IMG/VR virus record: IMGVR_UViG_3300033146_001917
Span: 1 to 64,000 of that record
Strand: one strand, 5' to 3'
Length of the DNA stretch: 64,000 bases
Origin: a virus
In this document: positions 30,365 to 40,000 of the stretch, piece by piece
How the letters are laid out: each line of letters opens with the position of its first letter
Position numbering within the stretch: the stretch's first letter is position 1
Program-made: the position numbers and the translations under genes
Notes under the pieces: generated by a model
Told to the model about the DNA's origin: nothing
Seen by the model: only the letters and a program-made list of their open reading frames with translations
Database searches by the model: none

Positions 30365-31279
30365 ATGAAACAGTTTTTAAATATGAGTACTGCCACTGAA
30401 GTAAATACTCTATTTTTGCAACCAACTTATTATTGTGGTAAGCAATGCAAAAACTGTTATGTTAAACAACATATTACTTCAGATAAAACACAAATACCTG
30501 TAGAAGTGTTTAAAGAATTTGTATCAAAGTTTTTTTTCAATAAAGATAAATGTTGGGCTAACCAAATTACTCTTTCCTTAGATACACTTTCAGTTAATCA
30601 GACTGAACGTGACCATATGTTAGATATATATAAAATATTTAATAATTTAATATATGTATCTAATACAAACGATAGACCTGAATTACATATTACAGTTAAT
30701 GATTTACGTTCATTACGTGATTACTATCCAGAAGCAGTGCCTAATATTGATGTATTAAGTATTACAAATATTTATAATAGTGATGAAACAGCATTGCACG
30801 ATCTGCAAAAATTATTAGGTATTGCTATAAATTGGAATCTATTAGTAACTACAAATGTAGATATTCAATTATTAGCAAATAAAATAAATAAGATAGGGCA
30901 ATTTGTAGATCATATATATTTCTTATTAGAGAAAGTTCCTATTGGTAGTAAGGTGACAGAAAGTGACCGCCAAAATATAAATAGAAATAATATTATCTAC
31001 AAACATCTCAAAAAATATGTTACTACATCTATCTACAATAAAATAACATTAGATAGATGTGCGCAGAGTACATTTGATTTTAGAACTACTGGATATGGAT
31101 GCAGTGCAAATATTTTTCAATTTCAAATCTGGCCAGATGGATCAGTCTCAGGATGTCCATATGCACAAAGTTCCAATACTCAATCTGGTGTTACAGCACA
31201 AGATATTGTAAACAACATACATGAGGCAAGAAATCAATATGACTTCAATAAATGTTATATCGTTAAGGATCTACTATGA
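30365..31279 (+). CDS. Radical SAM-like protein
   Basis: CGKQCKNC (CxxxCxxC) near residue 22 is the iron-sulfur motif that binds S-adenosylmethionine in radical SAM enzymes. A second cysteine group near the C-terminus (GYGCS, GSVSGCPYA) resembles a reduced SPASM or auxiliary-cluster segment. The ATG at 30365 starts 23 bases after tRNA-Leu; a longer frame would run through the tRNA. 304 residues. The reaction is unknown; peptide or RNA modification are the main options. ATGA links it to the next gene. Confidence 0.7.
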   Translation: MKQFLNMSTATEVNTLFLQPTYYCGKQCKNCYVKQHITSDKTQIPVEVFKEFVSKFFFNKDKCWANQITLSLDTLSVNQTERDHMLDIYKIFNNLIYVSNTNDRPELHITVNDLRSLRDYYPEAVPNIDVLSITNIYNSDETALHDLQKLLGIAINWNLLVTTNVDIQLLANKINKIGQFVDHIYFLLEKVPIGSKVTESDRQNINRNNIIYKHLKKYVTTSIYNKITLDRCAQSTFDFRTTGYGCSANIFQFQIWPDGSVSGCPYAQSSNTQSGVTAQDIVNNIHEARNQYDFNKCYIVKDLL

Positions 31280-31842
31280 CATCAGCTAAAATGAAAGCCG
31301 ATGCAATGTTACATCGTCTAGTAGGTGGACATGATGTGTATCGCATCATGAAGGAAGACTTCGAACAACACTTTTTTATAAGTGGTAAAACTTTAGGAGA
31401 TTGGATTGAGGTTTTTCGTGTTGAGATCCCAACTGATAATCTGACACCTCAGCTAATTCAAGAACTAGGAATGCAAGTACTTAGATTGCACCAAGAAGCA
31501 GCATTTCATCATGCTGCTTCTCAAGCTCTTACACAATTTGTGAAACGTGGTGGCGAACTTTCTTACTATCATAAATTCAACGAATTAGTTATGGATCATA
31601 AGCGTCACAATGAAAAATTACCAGCAGCAGCAACTCTAGAAGCAATGGCACGTGCAAATACAAATGACGAAGAGTCAGCTGCCTTTCGTGCTGATGTAGG
31701 TACTAAGTTTTGGAAATTAATCTTAGATCATTTGGACACTTGTAGAAAAATACTTGAAACAGCCAGCTATAGTGTTAATAACGAACTTCGCCTTGAACAA
31801 CAAAATAATTACATAGAAAGAATGGGCGGATCTCGTTTATAA
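31276..31842 (+). CDS. Hypothetical phage protein
   Basis: Not recognised. 188 residues, helical, His-rich (RLHQEAAFHHAASQALTQF). It has no signature motif. It is coupled by ATGA to the radical SAM gene, so it could be its substrate or partner, but nothing in the sequence proves this. Confidence 0.6.
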   Translation: MTSAKMKADAMLHRLVGGHDVYRIMKEDFEQHFFISGKTLGDWIEVFRVEIPTDNLTPQLIQELGMQVLRLHQEAAFHHAASQALTQFVKRGGELSYYHKFNELVMDHKRHNEKLPAAATLEAMARANTNDEESAAFRADVGTKFWKLILDHLDTCRKILETASYSVNNELRLEQQNNYIERMGGSRL

Positions 31843-31854
31843 GGAGAATAATAT

Positions 31855-32151
31855 ATGTCTGAAGAAAATAAACTAATAGAAGACCCGACAAATAAAAAAA
31901 TTAAGATAGGATATGTAGTAGGACTACAAGAAGATGACACACTTATTTTTAATATCATAGGTGACAGTAGTGGATTGATTAATATATTAGGTATTCATAA
32001 ATATGCAGAACATAGAGTAAAATATCTTTTAGACAATTCACAGATCACTGGAGACAGACTAATCCATGAAGTTGGTAAGGGACTCAAGCAAATCATGGAC
32101 ATGTTAGATATCCTAGTAAAGGATAAAACTCCAACAGAAACTAATGAATAA
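31855..32151 (+). CDS. Hypothetical protein
   Basis: Not recognised. 98 residues, acidic, strand then helix (IGYVVGLQEDDTLIFNI, LKQIMDMLDILVKD). A strong AGGAG stands ahead of the start. It overlaps the ribonucleotide reductase gene by 8 bases and so is made with it. Confidence 0.6.
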   Translation: MSEENKLIEDPTNKKIKIGYVVGLQEDDTLIFNIIGDSSGLINILGIHKYAEHRVKYLLDNSQITGDRLIHEVGKGLKQIMDMLDILVKDKTPTETNE

Positions 32152-34102
32152 ATTTACATTAGCTAAATCATTTATAGTCCAATTCGAAGGACGTCAACCA
32201 GAATGGGGACCATTAGGATACATAACATTTAAACGTACATATGCTCGTCCAATTGGAGATCGTACAGAAGAATTCTGGGAAACATTATATCGAGTAGTGA
32301 ATGGTACATACTCAATTCAGAAAGAATATTGCCAAAATCTAAATTTACCATGGGACAATAAGAAAGCTCAACAATCTGCACAAGAAATGTATCAGTTAAT
32401 GTGGGATATGAAGTTTCTCCCACCTGGACGTGGATTGTGGAGTATGGGTACTTCAGTAATTGAAGCTAAAGGTGCAGCACCACTATATAATTGTTCCTTT
32501 ATTAGCACTGATGATATTAAAATTTCTAAGGCGGAACCATTCTGTTTCTTAATGGACATGTCCATGCTAGGTGTAGGTGTAGGTTTTGATACTAGAGGTG
32601 CTAATAAGATAAAAGTTCAAAATCCACAACGAGATGATCGTACATTTGTTGTACCTGATACACGAGAAGGTTGGATAAGTATTGTAGGAACTGTAATCAA
32701 TGCGTATTTTGGTAAAGGTTATTTACCGGCAACGATAGATTATTCTAAAATCAGACCTTATGGATCACCTATTAAAACTTTTGGTGGCACTGCTAGTGGG
32801 CCAGATCCACTTATGCAACTAGTAGATAATGATATACATGAAATACTAGTTCCATTACAAGGCAAAATGTTGGATTCCACAGCCATTGTGGATTTATTCA
32901 ATGCTATTAGCCGTTGTATAGTGAGTGGCAATGTAAGACGTTCAGCATCTATTGCATTAGGTGATATGAATGATCATGAATTTATCGCACTTAAAGATCC
33001 CAATATAAATCAAAAGCGTTTAGAAAAGTGGCGATGGAATTCTAATAATGGAATCATTGCGCAAGTAGGAATGGATTATACGGAGTTAGCAGAACGAAAC
33101 GCAATAAATGGCGAACCAAGTGCATTCTGGTTAGAAAATGCTCAAAATTATGGTCGCATGATTGATGGTCCATTATCTGAGCCAGACAAAAGCATTATAG
33201 GATGTAATCCATGTTCTGAAATATCTATGGAATCATACGAATTTTGTAATGTTCCAGAGACATTTCCAGCTAGACATAACTCATATGCTGAGTATCAACG
33301 AACATTAAAATTTGCTTATTTATATGCTAAAACTGTTACATTAATACCAACACATAATGTACGTGTAAATGCTGTCCAATTACGTAATCGCAAAATTGGA
33401 TTATCAATGAGTGGAGTAGTGCAAGGATTGCATAAACACGGCACTCGCAAATTGCTAAACTGGGCAGACAATGGATATAAGTATTTACGCAAATTAGATA
33501 TTATTTATTCTAATTGGTTATGTGTTCCAACTTCTAAAAAGATAACTTCTGTTAAACCTAGTGGTACTATTTCCTTATTACCTGGAGCTACTCCTGGAGT
33601 TCATTTTCCATATGGAAAGTATTATTGGCGTACTATTAGAATGGATTCGGAATCTGAGTTAGTAAAGAAATTAAGACGAGCAGGGTACAGAATAGTAGAA
33701 GGAGAGGGACACAATACATCTATTGTGTACTTCCCTATTAAAGAAAAAGATTTTTTCAAATCTAGATATGATGTAACAATGTGGGAGCAATTAGAATTAG
33801 TTGCTCAAATGCAACAGTACTGGGCAGACAATCAAATTTCTGTTACTATAACATTTAGGCCAGAAGAAGCTAACCACATTAAGACAGCACTAGAATTATA
33901 TGAAACACGTTTAAAGTCTGTAAGTTTTCTTCCTCTTGAAGGGCATAATTACAAACATGCTCCTTATCAGCCAATAACTAAAGAGGAGTATGACGTAGCT
34001 GTTAGCCAATTGAAACCAATTGATTATAGTGAACTCACAGAAACATATGGATATGAACATACATATTGTGATTCTGATCACTGTGAGTTACCTACGTCCT
34101 AG
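32144..34102 (+). CDS. nrdJ: Adenosylcobalamin-dependent ribonucleoside-triphosphate reductase (class II)
   Basis: Reduces ribonucleoside triphosphates to dNTPs with coenzyme B12 as radical source. Marks of the monomeric RTPR type: FLPPGRGLW, APLYNCSF with the first active-site Cys, GVGVGFDTRG, NPCSEISMESYEFCN (residues about 355-369) with the radical Cys and Glu, PTHNVRVNAVQLRNRKIGLS, PSGTISLLPGATPGVHFPYG, and the redox pair CDSDHC at the C-terminus. 652 residues, slightly shorter than the lactobacillus enzyme. It works without oxygen and needs B12 from the host or medium. It is followed at once by a strong terminator. Confidence 0.95.
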   Translation: MNKFTLAKSFIVQFEGRQPEWGPLGYITFKRTYARPIGDRTEEFWETLYRVVNGTYSIQKEYCQNLNLPWDNKKAQQSAQEMYQLMWDMKFLPPGRGLWSMGTSVIEAKGAAPLYNCSFISTDDIKISKAEPFCFLMDMSMLGVGVGFDTRGANKIKVQNPQRDDRTFVVPDTREGWISIVGTVINAYFGKGYLPATIDYSKIRPYGSPIKTFGGTASGPDPLMQLVDNDIHEILVPLQGKMLDSTAIVDLFNAISRCIVSGNVRRSASIALGDMNDHEFIALKDPNINQKRLEKWRWNSNNGIIAQVGMDYTELAERNAINGEPSAFWLENAQNYGRMIDGPLSEPDKSIIGCNPCSEISMESYEFCNVPETFPARHNSYAEYQRTLKFAYLYAKTVTLIPTHNVRVNAVQLRNRKIGLSMSGVVQGLHKHGTRKLLNWADNGYKYLRKLDIIYSNWLCVPTSKKITSVKPSGTISLLPGATPGVHFPYGKYYWRTIRMDSESELVKKLRRAGYRIVEGEGHNTSIVYFPIKEKDFFKSRYDVTMWEQLELVAQMQQYWADNQISVTITFRPEEANHIKTALELYETRLKSVSFLPLEGHNYKHAPYQPITKEEYDVAVSQLKPIDYSELTETYGYEHTYCDSDHCELPTS

Positions 34103-34104
34103 AC

Positions 34105-34452
34105 ATGGATAATTCACGCTACGAAAGGACACACTATTACGGTAGTGTGTCCTTTTTTCTTGCCGACTACACTCCCCGACTCGATGAATGTCGGTTCTTA
34201 ATATTAAAAATCATCGAGCAGTCTATAAGAGATTATATTGCACTTTATCAAATAGAATCACAGCCAGAATATGGTGATTGGATAACGGCTAAGGATTTCT
34301 TGTTCGATGATACATACAAAATAAACTGGGGTGACCAAGACATAAGTCTTTTAGAATTATGTGAAATTGTAAACATGGATTTACTGTATCTAAGAAAACG
34401 TGTACAGCAACGCTTTAAAAAAAGGCATTATCATTATGGCCCGAAAAAATGA
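34105..34452 (+). CDS. Conserved small phage protein (frame runs through a terminator)
   Basis: The conserved core starts near residue 29 ([17 protein letters not shown] ... AKDFLF ... [20 protein letters not shown]), a pattern seen in many phage proteins that combine an RDY helix and a DNA-binding-like C-terminus. The first 20 codons lie within the terminator hairpin at 34124, so the ATG at 34105 may not be the real start; GTG at 34147 is the only other candidate before the core. It overlaps recA by 17 bases. Confidence 0.6.
   Translation: MDNSRYERTHYYGSVSFFLADYTPRLDECRFLILKIIEQSIRDYIALYQIESQPEYGDWITAKDFLFDDTYKINWGDQDISLLELCEIVNMDLLYLRKRVQQRFKKRHYHYGPKK
34124..34161 (+). terminator. Intrinsic terminator behind ribonucleotide reductase
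   Basis: AAAGGACACACT (34124-34135) pairs exactly with AGTGTGTCCTTT (34144-34155) over an 8-base loop and is followed by TTTCTT. At 12 bp it is the strongest terminator in the window. It lies 22 bases after the reductase stop codon and inside the frame of the next gene. Confidence 0.85.
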
Positions 34453-35113
34453 ACCTGAAATATCTAGCACTAAACTTGAAATAGCAAAAAAACAATTAGA
34501 AAAACAATTTGGTAAAGGAATCCTTACTCGTGGTTCAGAACGAGTAATGGGAGTAGAGTTCTTTTCATCTCAGTCTATTGGAGTTGATAGGGCATTAGGC
34601 GGCGGATGGCCTCGTGGACGCATGATAGAAATAATGGGTCCTGAATCCAGTGGAAAGACAACACTTACACTGCATGCTATTGCTGAAGTCCAGAAACAAG
34701 GAGGTACAGCTGCATTCATAGACATGGAACATGCCTTAGACCCTATATATGCTACTGCTCTAGGTGTGAACATGGATGAACTGTTTATCTCTCAACCAGA
34801 CCATGCTCAGCAAGCTCTGAGTGTAGTAGATGCATTAGTTGCTACAGGAGATATTGCTTTAGTAGTGATTGACTCAGTTGCTGCTCTAGTACCTCAACAA
34901 GAAATGGATGGTGAAATGGGTGCTAGCAATATGGGGCTACATGCCAGATTAATGAGTCAAGCTATGCGCAAATTAGCAGGCATAACATATAAAACAGGCA
35001 CTACAATTATCTGGATTAATCAAATCAGAATGAAAATTGGAGTGGTATTTGGTAATCCAGAGACATGTGTCTCTCCCTCTACTAAGATAACATGGCGTAA
35101 GATGCATAAATAG
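34436..35113 (+). CDS. recA: RecA N-terminal part fused to a 15-residue split-intein N-fragment
   Basis: RecA recombinase, first part. The N-terminal 210 residues are a good RecA: Walker [17 protein letters not shown], Walker [13 protein letters not shown], and the L2-side block [12 protein letters not shown]. Directly after PET comes Cys and 14 more residues ([15 protein letters not shown]), then a stop at 35111. This looks like intein block A, the nucleophilic Cys1 and first strand. RecA continues as a separate gene at 35191 behind the matching intein C-fragment, so the product must be joined by trans-splicing. ATG 34436 is used; the GTG at 34400 lies inside the preceding gene. Confidence 0.88.
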   Translation: MARKNEPEISSTKLEIAKKQLEKQFGKGILTRGSERVMGVEFFSSQSIGVDRALGGGWPRGRMIEIMGPESSGKTTLTLHAIAEVQKQGGTAAFIDMEHALDPIYATALGVNMDELFISQPDHAQQALSVVDALVATGDIALVVIDSVAALVPQQEMDGEMGASNMGLHARLMSQAMRKLAGITYKTGTTIIWINQIRMKIGVVFGNPETCVSPSTKITWRKMHK

Positions 35114-35190
35114 ACATATTGACACTACATCAGATTTGATAAGAAAAATGCTCAAGAGACAATAATAAAAGAACTTGGAGAAAGCTTCCC

Positions 35191-36009
35191 ATGGATCAGA
35201 CAGGAACAATAGCCGAATTATTTGCCCAGTGCAATATTGATTGGGAGCAATTAGAACCGGACGATATTGTTGATATATCTCACCTTAATATAGAAACTAA
35301 GAGTTTTGATTTAGCTACCCAAAGATTTGTTTGGAAACAAATCTTAAACTTAAGGCGTAGACATGACGCAGTGGAATATATTGTCAAACAAGACGATAAG
35401 ATAGTTCTACGTTGCAATGGTGCTCATAAAATTCTTATTCATGATGGAGTACATGATATATGGAAAAGTGCAGACAATATATATAAACGATGTCTGTCTA
35501 CTGGTTTTGTATTAGGTGTTACTGGCAGTATGGAACATGATGTTCGTGAAATTCAATGTGAAAAAACGAACAATATTATTCCAGTATTGGATATGGAAGT
35601 CGCTGATACTAGCACCTATATAATAGGTGACCTAATAAATCACAACACTACGGGTGGTAATGCACTCAAGTTTTATGCTTCACAACGAGTAGATATTAGA
35701 CGTATTGGTGTAGTGAAGACAGATGGAAATGCTACTGCGAATAAGACACGAGTTAAGATAATTAAGAACAAAGTAGCCCCTCCATTTAAGGAACATGAAT
35801 TTGAAATTATTTATGGAGTAGGAATTGATATCTACTCAGACTTGTTGGATGTTGCTACCGAATTAGGAATAATAGGTAAGGCCGGTGCATGGTATTCCTA
35901 TAACAACGAAAATATTGGACAAGGACGGATACAGACTGCCCAATATATAAAAGATCGGCCAGAGTTAGTAGCTGAGCTACGAGATAAAATCTTTAATGGT
36001 AAAGGATAA
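35191..36009 (+). CDS. recA: Split-intein C-fragment fused to the RecA C-terminal part
   Basis: Residues 1-152 (to nt 35646) are an intein C-fragment: an early TIAELFAQ helix as in block A/B linkers, block B (LRCNGAHKILI), block F (VLDMEVADTSTYIIG) and block G ending LINHN. Residues 153-272 are RecA from TTGGNALKFYASQRVDIRR onward. Joining PET of the preceding gene to TTGG restores the standard RecA sequence without gap. The intein ends in His-Asn and the first extein residue is Thr, so the chemistry is intact. GGAG lies 10 bases before the ATG, giving independent translation. There is no endonuclease domain. Confidence 0.88.
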   Translation: MDQTGTIAELFAQCNIDWEQLEPDDIVDISHLNIETKSFDLATQRFVWKQILNLRRRHDAVEYIVKQDDKIVLRCNGAHKILIHDGVHDIWKSADNIYKRCLSTGFVLGVTGSMEHDVREIQCEKTNNIIPVLDMEVADTSTYIIGDLINHNTTGGNALKFYASQRVDIRRIGVVKTDGNATANKTRVKIIKNKVAPPFKEHEFEIIYGVGIDIYSDLLDVATELGIIGKAGAWYSYNNENIGQGRIQTAQYIKDRPELVAELRDKIFNGKG

Positions 36010-37006
36010 CTTTGTACATTTACATGTTCATACTGAATACAGCATACTAGATGGCGTATCTAAAATTGAGTCATTAGTACAGCGTGTTAAAAATTTAGGA
36101 ATGCCTGCTTGTGCAATTACAGACCATGGAGTACTTCATGGTGTAATTGAGTTCTATAAGGCATGTAAGAAGCATGATATAAAACCTATAATAGGATGCG
36201 AAGCATATGTGACTAATGATCCTGACGATACAGAGAAAAGTAATTGTACACGTGACAATTACCATATGGTAATGCTCTGTCAGAACGAAGTGGGATTCAA
36301 AAATCTAGTATGGTTAATTAATCAAGCTAATATACATAACTTCTATTACAAACCTAGAATATCTTGGAATAATTTAGCGGCACACAGTGATGGACTAATT
36401 GTTACATCAGCATGTCTAGCAGGACCCCTCGCGAAAAAAAATAATAACGAAAAAAAGATTCGAGGTTTGTTCTATGATAAAGAAACCCAAACAGTCTCGG
36501 ATCCGCTAGGCAGCGGACGTGAACGCGCAAGGCAACTTGCGGATATATTTGGTGATAGATTTTATGTTGAAATACAACCGCACCAAATGTGGGAACAACA
36601 AGCATACAATAAATGGGCTATCCAACTTGCTCGTGACGAGGGATATGAGTTAGTTATAACCACAGATGCTCATTATTTACGTCAAGAAGATAAGGAAGTC
36701 CATGAATTACTCATGGCTCAACAGTTAAAGAAAACTTTAACTGAATATCTAGATGGAGAAATAATGAGATATGAAGGTGGCGAATTTTGGATACGCGAGA
36801 CAGATGAGATGTATAAAGAAGCACGTAAACTAGGTGCCTTCAATGCATGTATTAACACTGTTCGAATTGCGGAACGTTGTAACCTAGAAATAGAATTAGG
36901 TGAATACGAAATTCCAGATTATGATATAACACTTACTCCGGACTACAAGGACTTTAAACAGTGGCAAATTCAGAACTCAATGATTACTTCCGTTATAAAT
37001 GTTTAA
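35996..37006 (+). CDS. dnaE: DNA polymerase III alpha, N-terminal PHP part
   Basis: The PHP domain of a bacterial-type replicative polymerase: FVHLHVHTEYSILDG at residues 7-21, ITDHGVLHGVIEFY, GCEAYVT, and later EIQPHQMWEQQ and TTDAHYLRQED. The frame follows DnaE up to about TLTPDYKDFKQW and then runs 15 unrelated residues to a stop. The polymerase part continues in the -1 frame from 36961, overlapping by 46 bases. It may be a true two-gene DnaE, a frameshifted gene or a sequencing error. Confidence 0.85.
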   Translation: MVKDNFVHLHVHTEYSILDGVSKIESLVQRVKNLGMPACAITDHGVLHGVIEFYKACKKHDIKPIIGCEAYVTNDPDDTEKSNCTRDNYHMVMLCQNEVGFKNLVWLINQANIHNFYYKPRISWNNLAAHSDGLIVTSACLAGPLAKKNNNEKKIRGLFYDKETQTVSDPLGSGRERARQLADIFGDRFYVEIQPHQMWEQQAYNKWAIQLARDEGYELVITTDAHYLRQEDKEVHELLMAQQLKKTLTEYLDGEIMRYEGGEFWIRETDEMYKEARKLGAFNACINTVRIAERCNLEIELGEYEIPDYDITLTPDYKDFKQWQIQNSMITSVINV

Positions 37007-40000
37007 AGGGGTTACGTGATAAACAACTAGATAATAAACCAGAGTATGTAAGTAGATTAGACTACGAAATTAAAGTAATTACTAAACTAGGATTCGCTGG
37101 CTACTTTTTACTATTTAGAGATATTATTAATTGGGCACGCGAAAATAATATTTTCGTAGGTCCTGGGCGCGGTAGTGCTGCGGGTGCGCTTACATCATAT
37201 TGTTTAGGTATTACAAACTTAGATCCTATCAAATTAGGTTTACTATTTGAACGTTTTTTAAATCCAGATCGTCTTGGGTCTCCATATATATCAACAACTC
37301 AATTATCATTCGATGAATTTACGAATACAATATTGCCACAATTTACTGAAGATGTATTAATTTCAGACAATGAATTAGAATCAATGTGTGAAAAACCAGG
37401 ATTCTATGAAGAAGCACAGATAGAATTCTCTGGTTTAACACAAGACAAGAAAAAATACATCTCATATTTAAAGCAACAAGGTATAAAATATGACAATCCA
37501 GATAATTCTCATTTACTATATGCTATTGGGTGTACTGATGATCCTCCAATTGGATATGTGACACGTATAGGTGGTGCTGGATTATGTGATATAGATGTTG
37601 ATTTTGAAGAACGTTATCGTTCTAAAGTTATACAACATGTACAGGAAGTGTTTGGTACTGATCGTGTTGTACACATTGGTACATTTGGAAAACAGAGAGC
37701 CAAGGCAGCTATTAAATCAGTAGCAAAAAGTCTAGGTTACCCCTATGTTATTGGAGATGATCTAACAAAATTACTATTAGAACCAGTTCATGGTAAACCA
37801 CAATCCATTTCTGATTCAATCACCAAAGTAAAAAAATTACAAACATATATGGCCAGTGAAGTACCACAACGTGAAATACTTCAGTGGGCTCAAAAAATAG
37901 AAAATCATATTAATAATGTAGGAGTGCATGCTTCTGGAATTATTATTGCTAATCAGTCACTTCTAGACACTGTGCCATTATTTGTAGACAAAGAAGGCGG
38001 ATTGGCTACCCAATGGGACATGGGTAATATAGAAGAAACAGGACTTATTAAGTTTGATTTTTTAGGTTTGGATGCACTTACTAAAATACACACTTGCATA
38101 GATCTCGTTAAAGAACTTCGTGATATAACAATAAACATAGATAAAATTCCATTAGATGATGATTCGGTATTTTTACGTCTACGTCAGGGTGACTCGGTTG
38201 GTATATTCCAATTAGAAGCATCAGGTGGAATGAGAGATTTATCTATGCAGATTCGACCTGCACAATTTGAGGATCTAATAGCTCTTATAGCTATTTATCG
38301 TCCTGGTCCTTTATCATCTTCATATAAACAAATATATTTAGATGCACGAGCCGGAAATAGAGAACCTGAGTATCTAGTACCTGAGCTAGAGCCTATTTTA
38401 GGAGAAACTGCAGGGTGGTGTATTTACCAAGACGAACTTGTTCATACACCAAATGGTAAAGTAAAAATACATACATTAAAAGATAAAGATATTATCTTGA
38501 ATGGTGAATACAAACCTACAACTATAAAACATATCTGGAATTCTGGTACTAAAAACGTAATAAGATATGACTTTGATAATAATTCCAACATAGCGTGTAC
38601 TGCTGATCATCCTGTAAAAACTATTACTGGATATCTACCCATAAGTAAAACACCTAGTGTAATTAGATATCGTAATAAACAATTAGAGATAATTGATATC
38701 AATATAGGTATCAATGAAGCATGGATATTAGGAATGGTATTAGGAGATGGATGCACTACAGATTCTTCTCCCACTATAGCTACAGACACATTAATCAATG
38801 CTGATATTATTAAAGATACATTACAGCAAGTCTTCCCCGAATTAATAACAAAAAAGTTTTTTGCTACTCGTGCATGGTATGTAGGTGCAAAAAGACAACA
38901 AGGAGTGTACAAAAATAAATTTAATACCTGGTTACGTAGGTATAATCTATTCAATATAAAAGCTAATAAGAAGCAAATTCCAGATATATTTTTTAAGGCC
39001 AATAGTAAATTAATAGATAGCTTATTGGCAGGACTTTGGGATAGCGATGGATGTATTCATCAGCATGGTATGTTTTATACATCTACTAGTACTGTGTTAC
39101 TAGATCAAATGTCTATATTATTAGATTTTAGATATATTACATATTATAGAACTAATAATAGGATTTATATTCGTGATACCGAGTTATTTGCATCTTGTTT
39201 AGCTCCATATCTTAAATTGAAAACAGTTAATAATATAAATTTATCAATAACTGGTGGCTTAATTGTTAGTAGGCAATATCTTAGAAACTTAATTGATAAG
39301 TATCGACAAGCTACAGGGTTGTCCATAAAGCAAGAATGTGTATCTAGAGGTATAAGTAATTCATCTTATTTTGAATCTACGAATGCAAAACTAAGTACTA
39401 TAATAAAAGCTTTTCCAGAAGAACATATAATAGAAAATTTTATTCGCGGGGAAGTGTCCTTACATAATATAACAGAAGAATCACTAGTAGGAAAATACGA
39501 CGTATACGATATTGAAGTAGATGGTGATGAACATAGCTTTATTGTGGGGTCTGGAGATGGGATTATAGTCCATAATTGTATCTACCAAGAACAAGTCATG
39601 GAAATCAGCAAACAACTGTGTGGGTATACAGGTGGTGAAGCTGATGAAATGAGAAAGGCTATTGGTAAAAAGAAACAAGCCTTAATGGACAAACATAAAC
39701 CTAAATTTATGAATGGTTGGGTAAAGCATGGGTTACCTGAACATAAAGCTGAAACTATGTGGGATACTATTGTAGGATTTTCAGCATATGGGTTTAATAA
39801 AACACTGGACAAAGATACACAAATTGCCACAATAAATGGTGTTAAAAGAATAGAGGACTGTTCTGAGCGAGACACTATTTATACATTAGATTCTGCAGGT
39901 AACACAGTTGAATCACATGTTGTAGCCTTACACGATCATGGAATTGTACCTCTATGGGAGATAGAATTCGATGACGGAACAACTGAACAATGTACACTTG

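Noticed and set aside
36953-36959. TTTAAAC as a programmed -1 frameshift site joining the two DnaE frames
   Set aside because: The heptamer is not in the required phase (zero-frame codons are TTT AAA), and the -1 frame has a TAA at 36955-36957, so slippage there would terminate.
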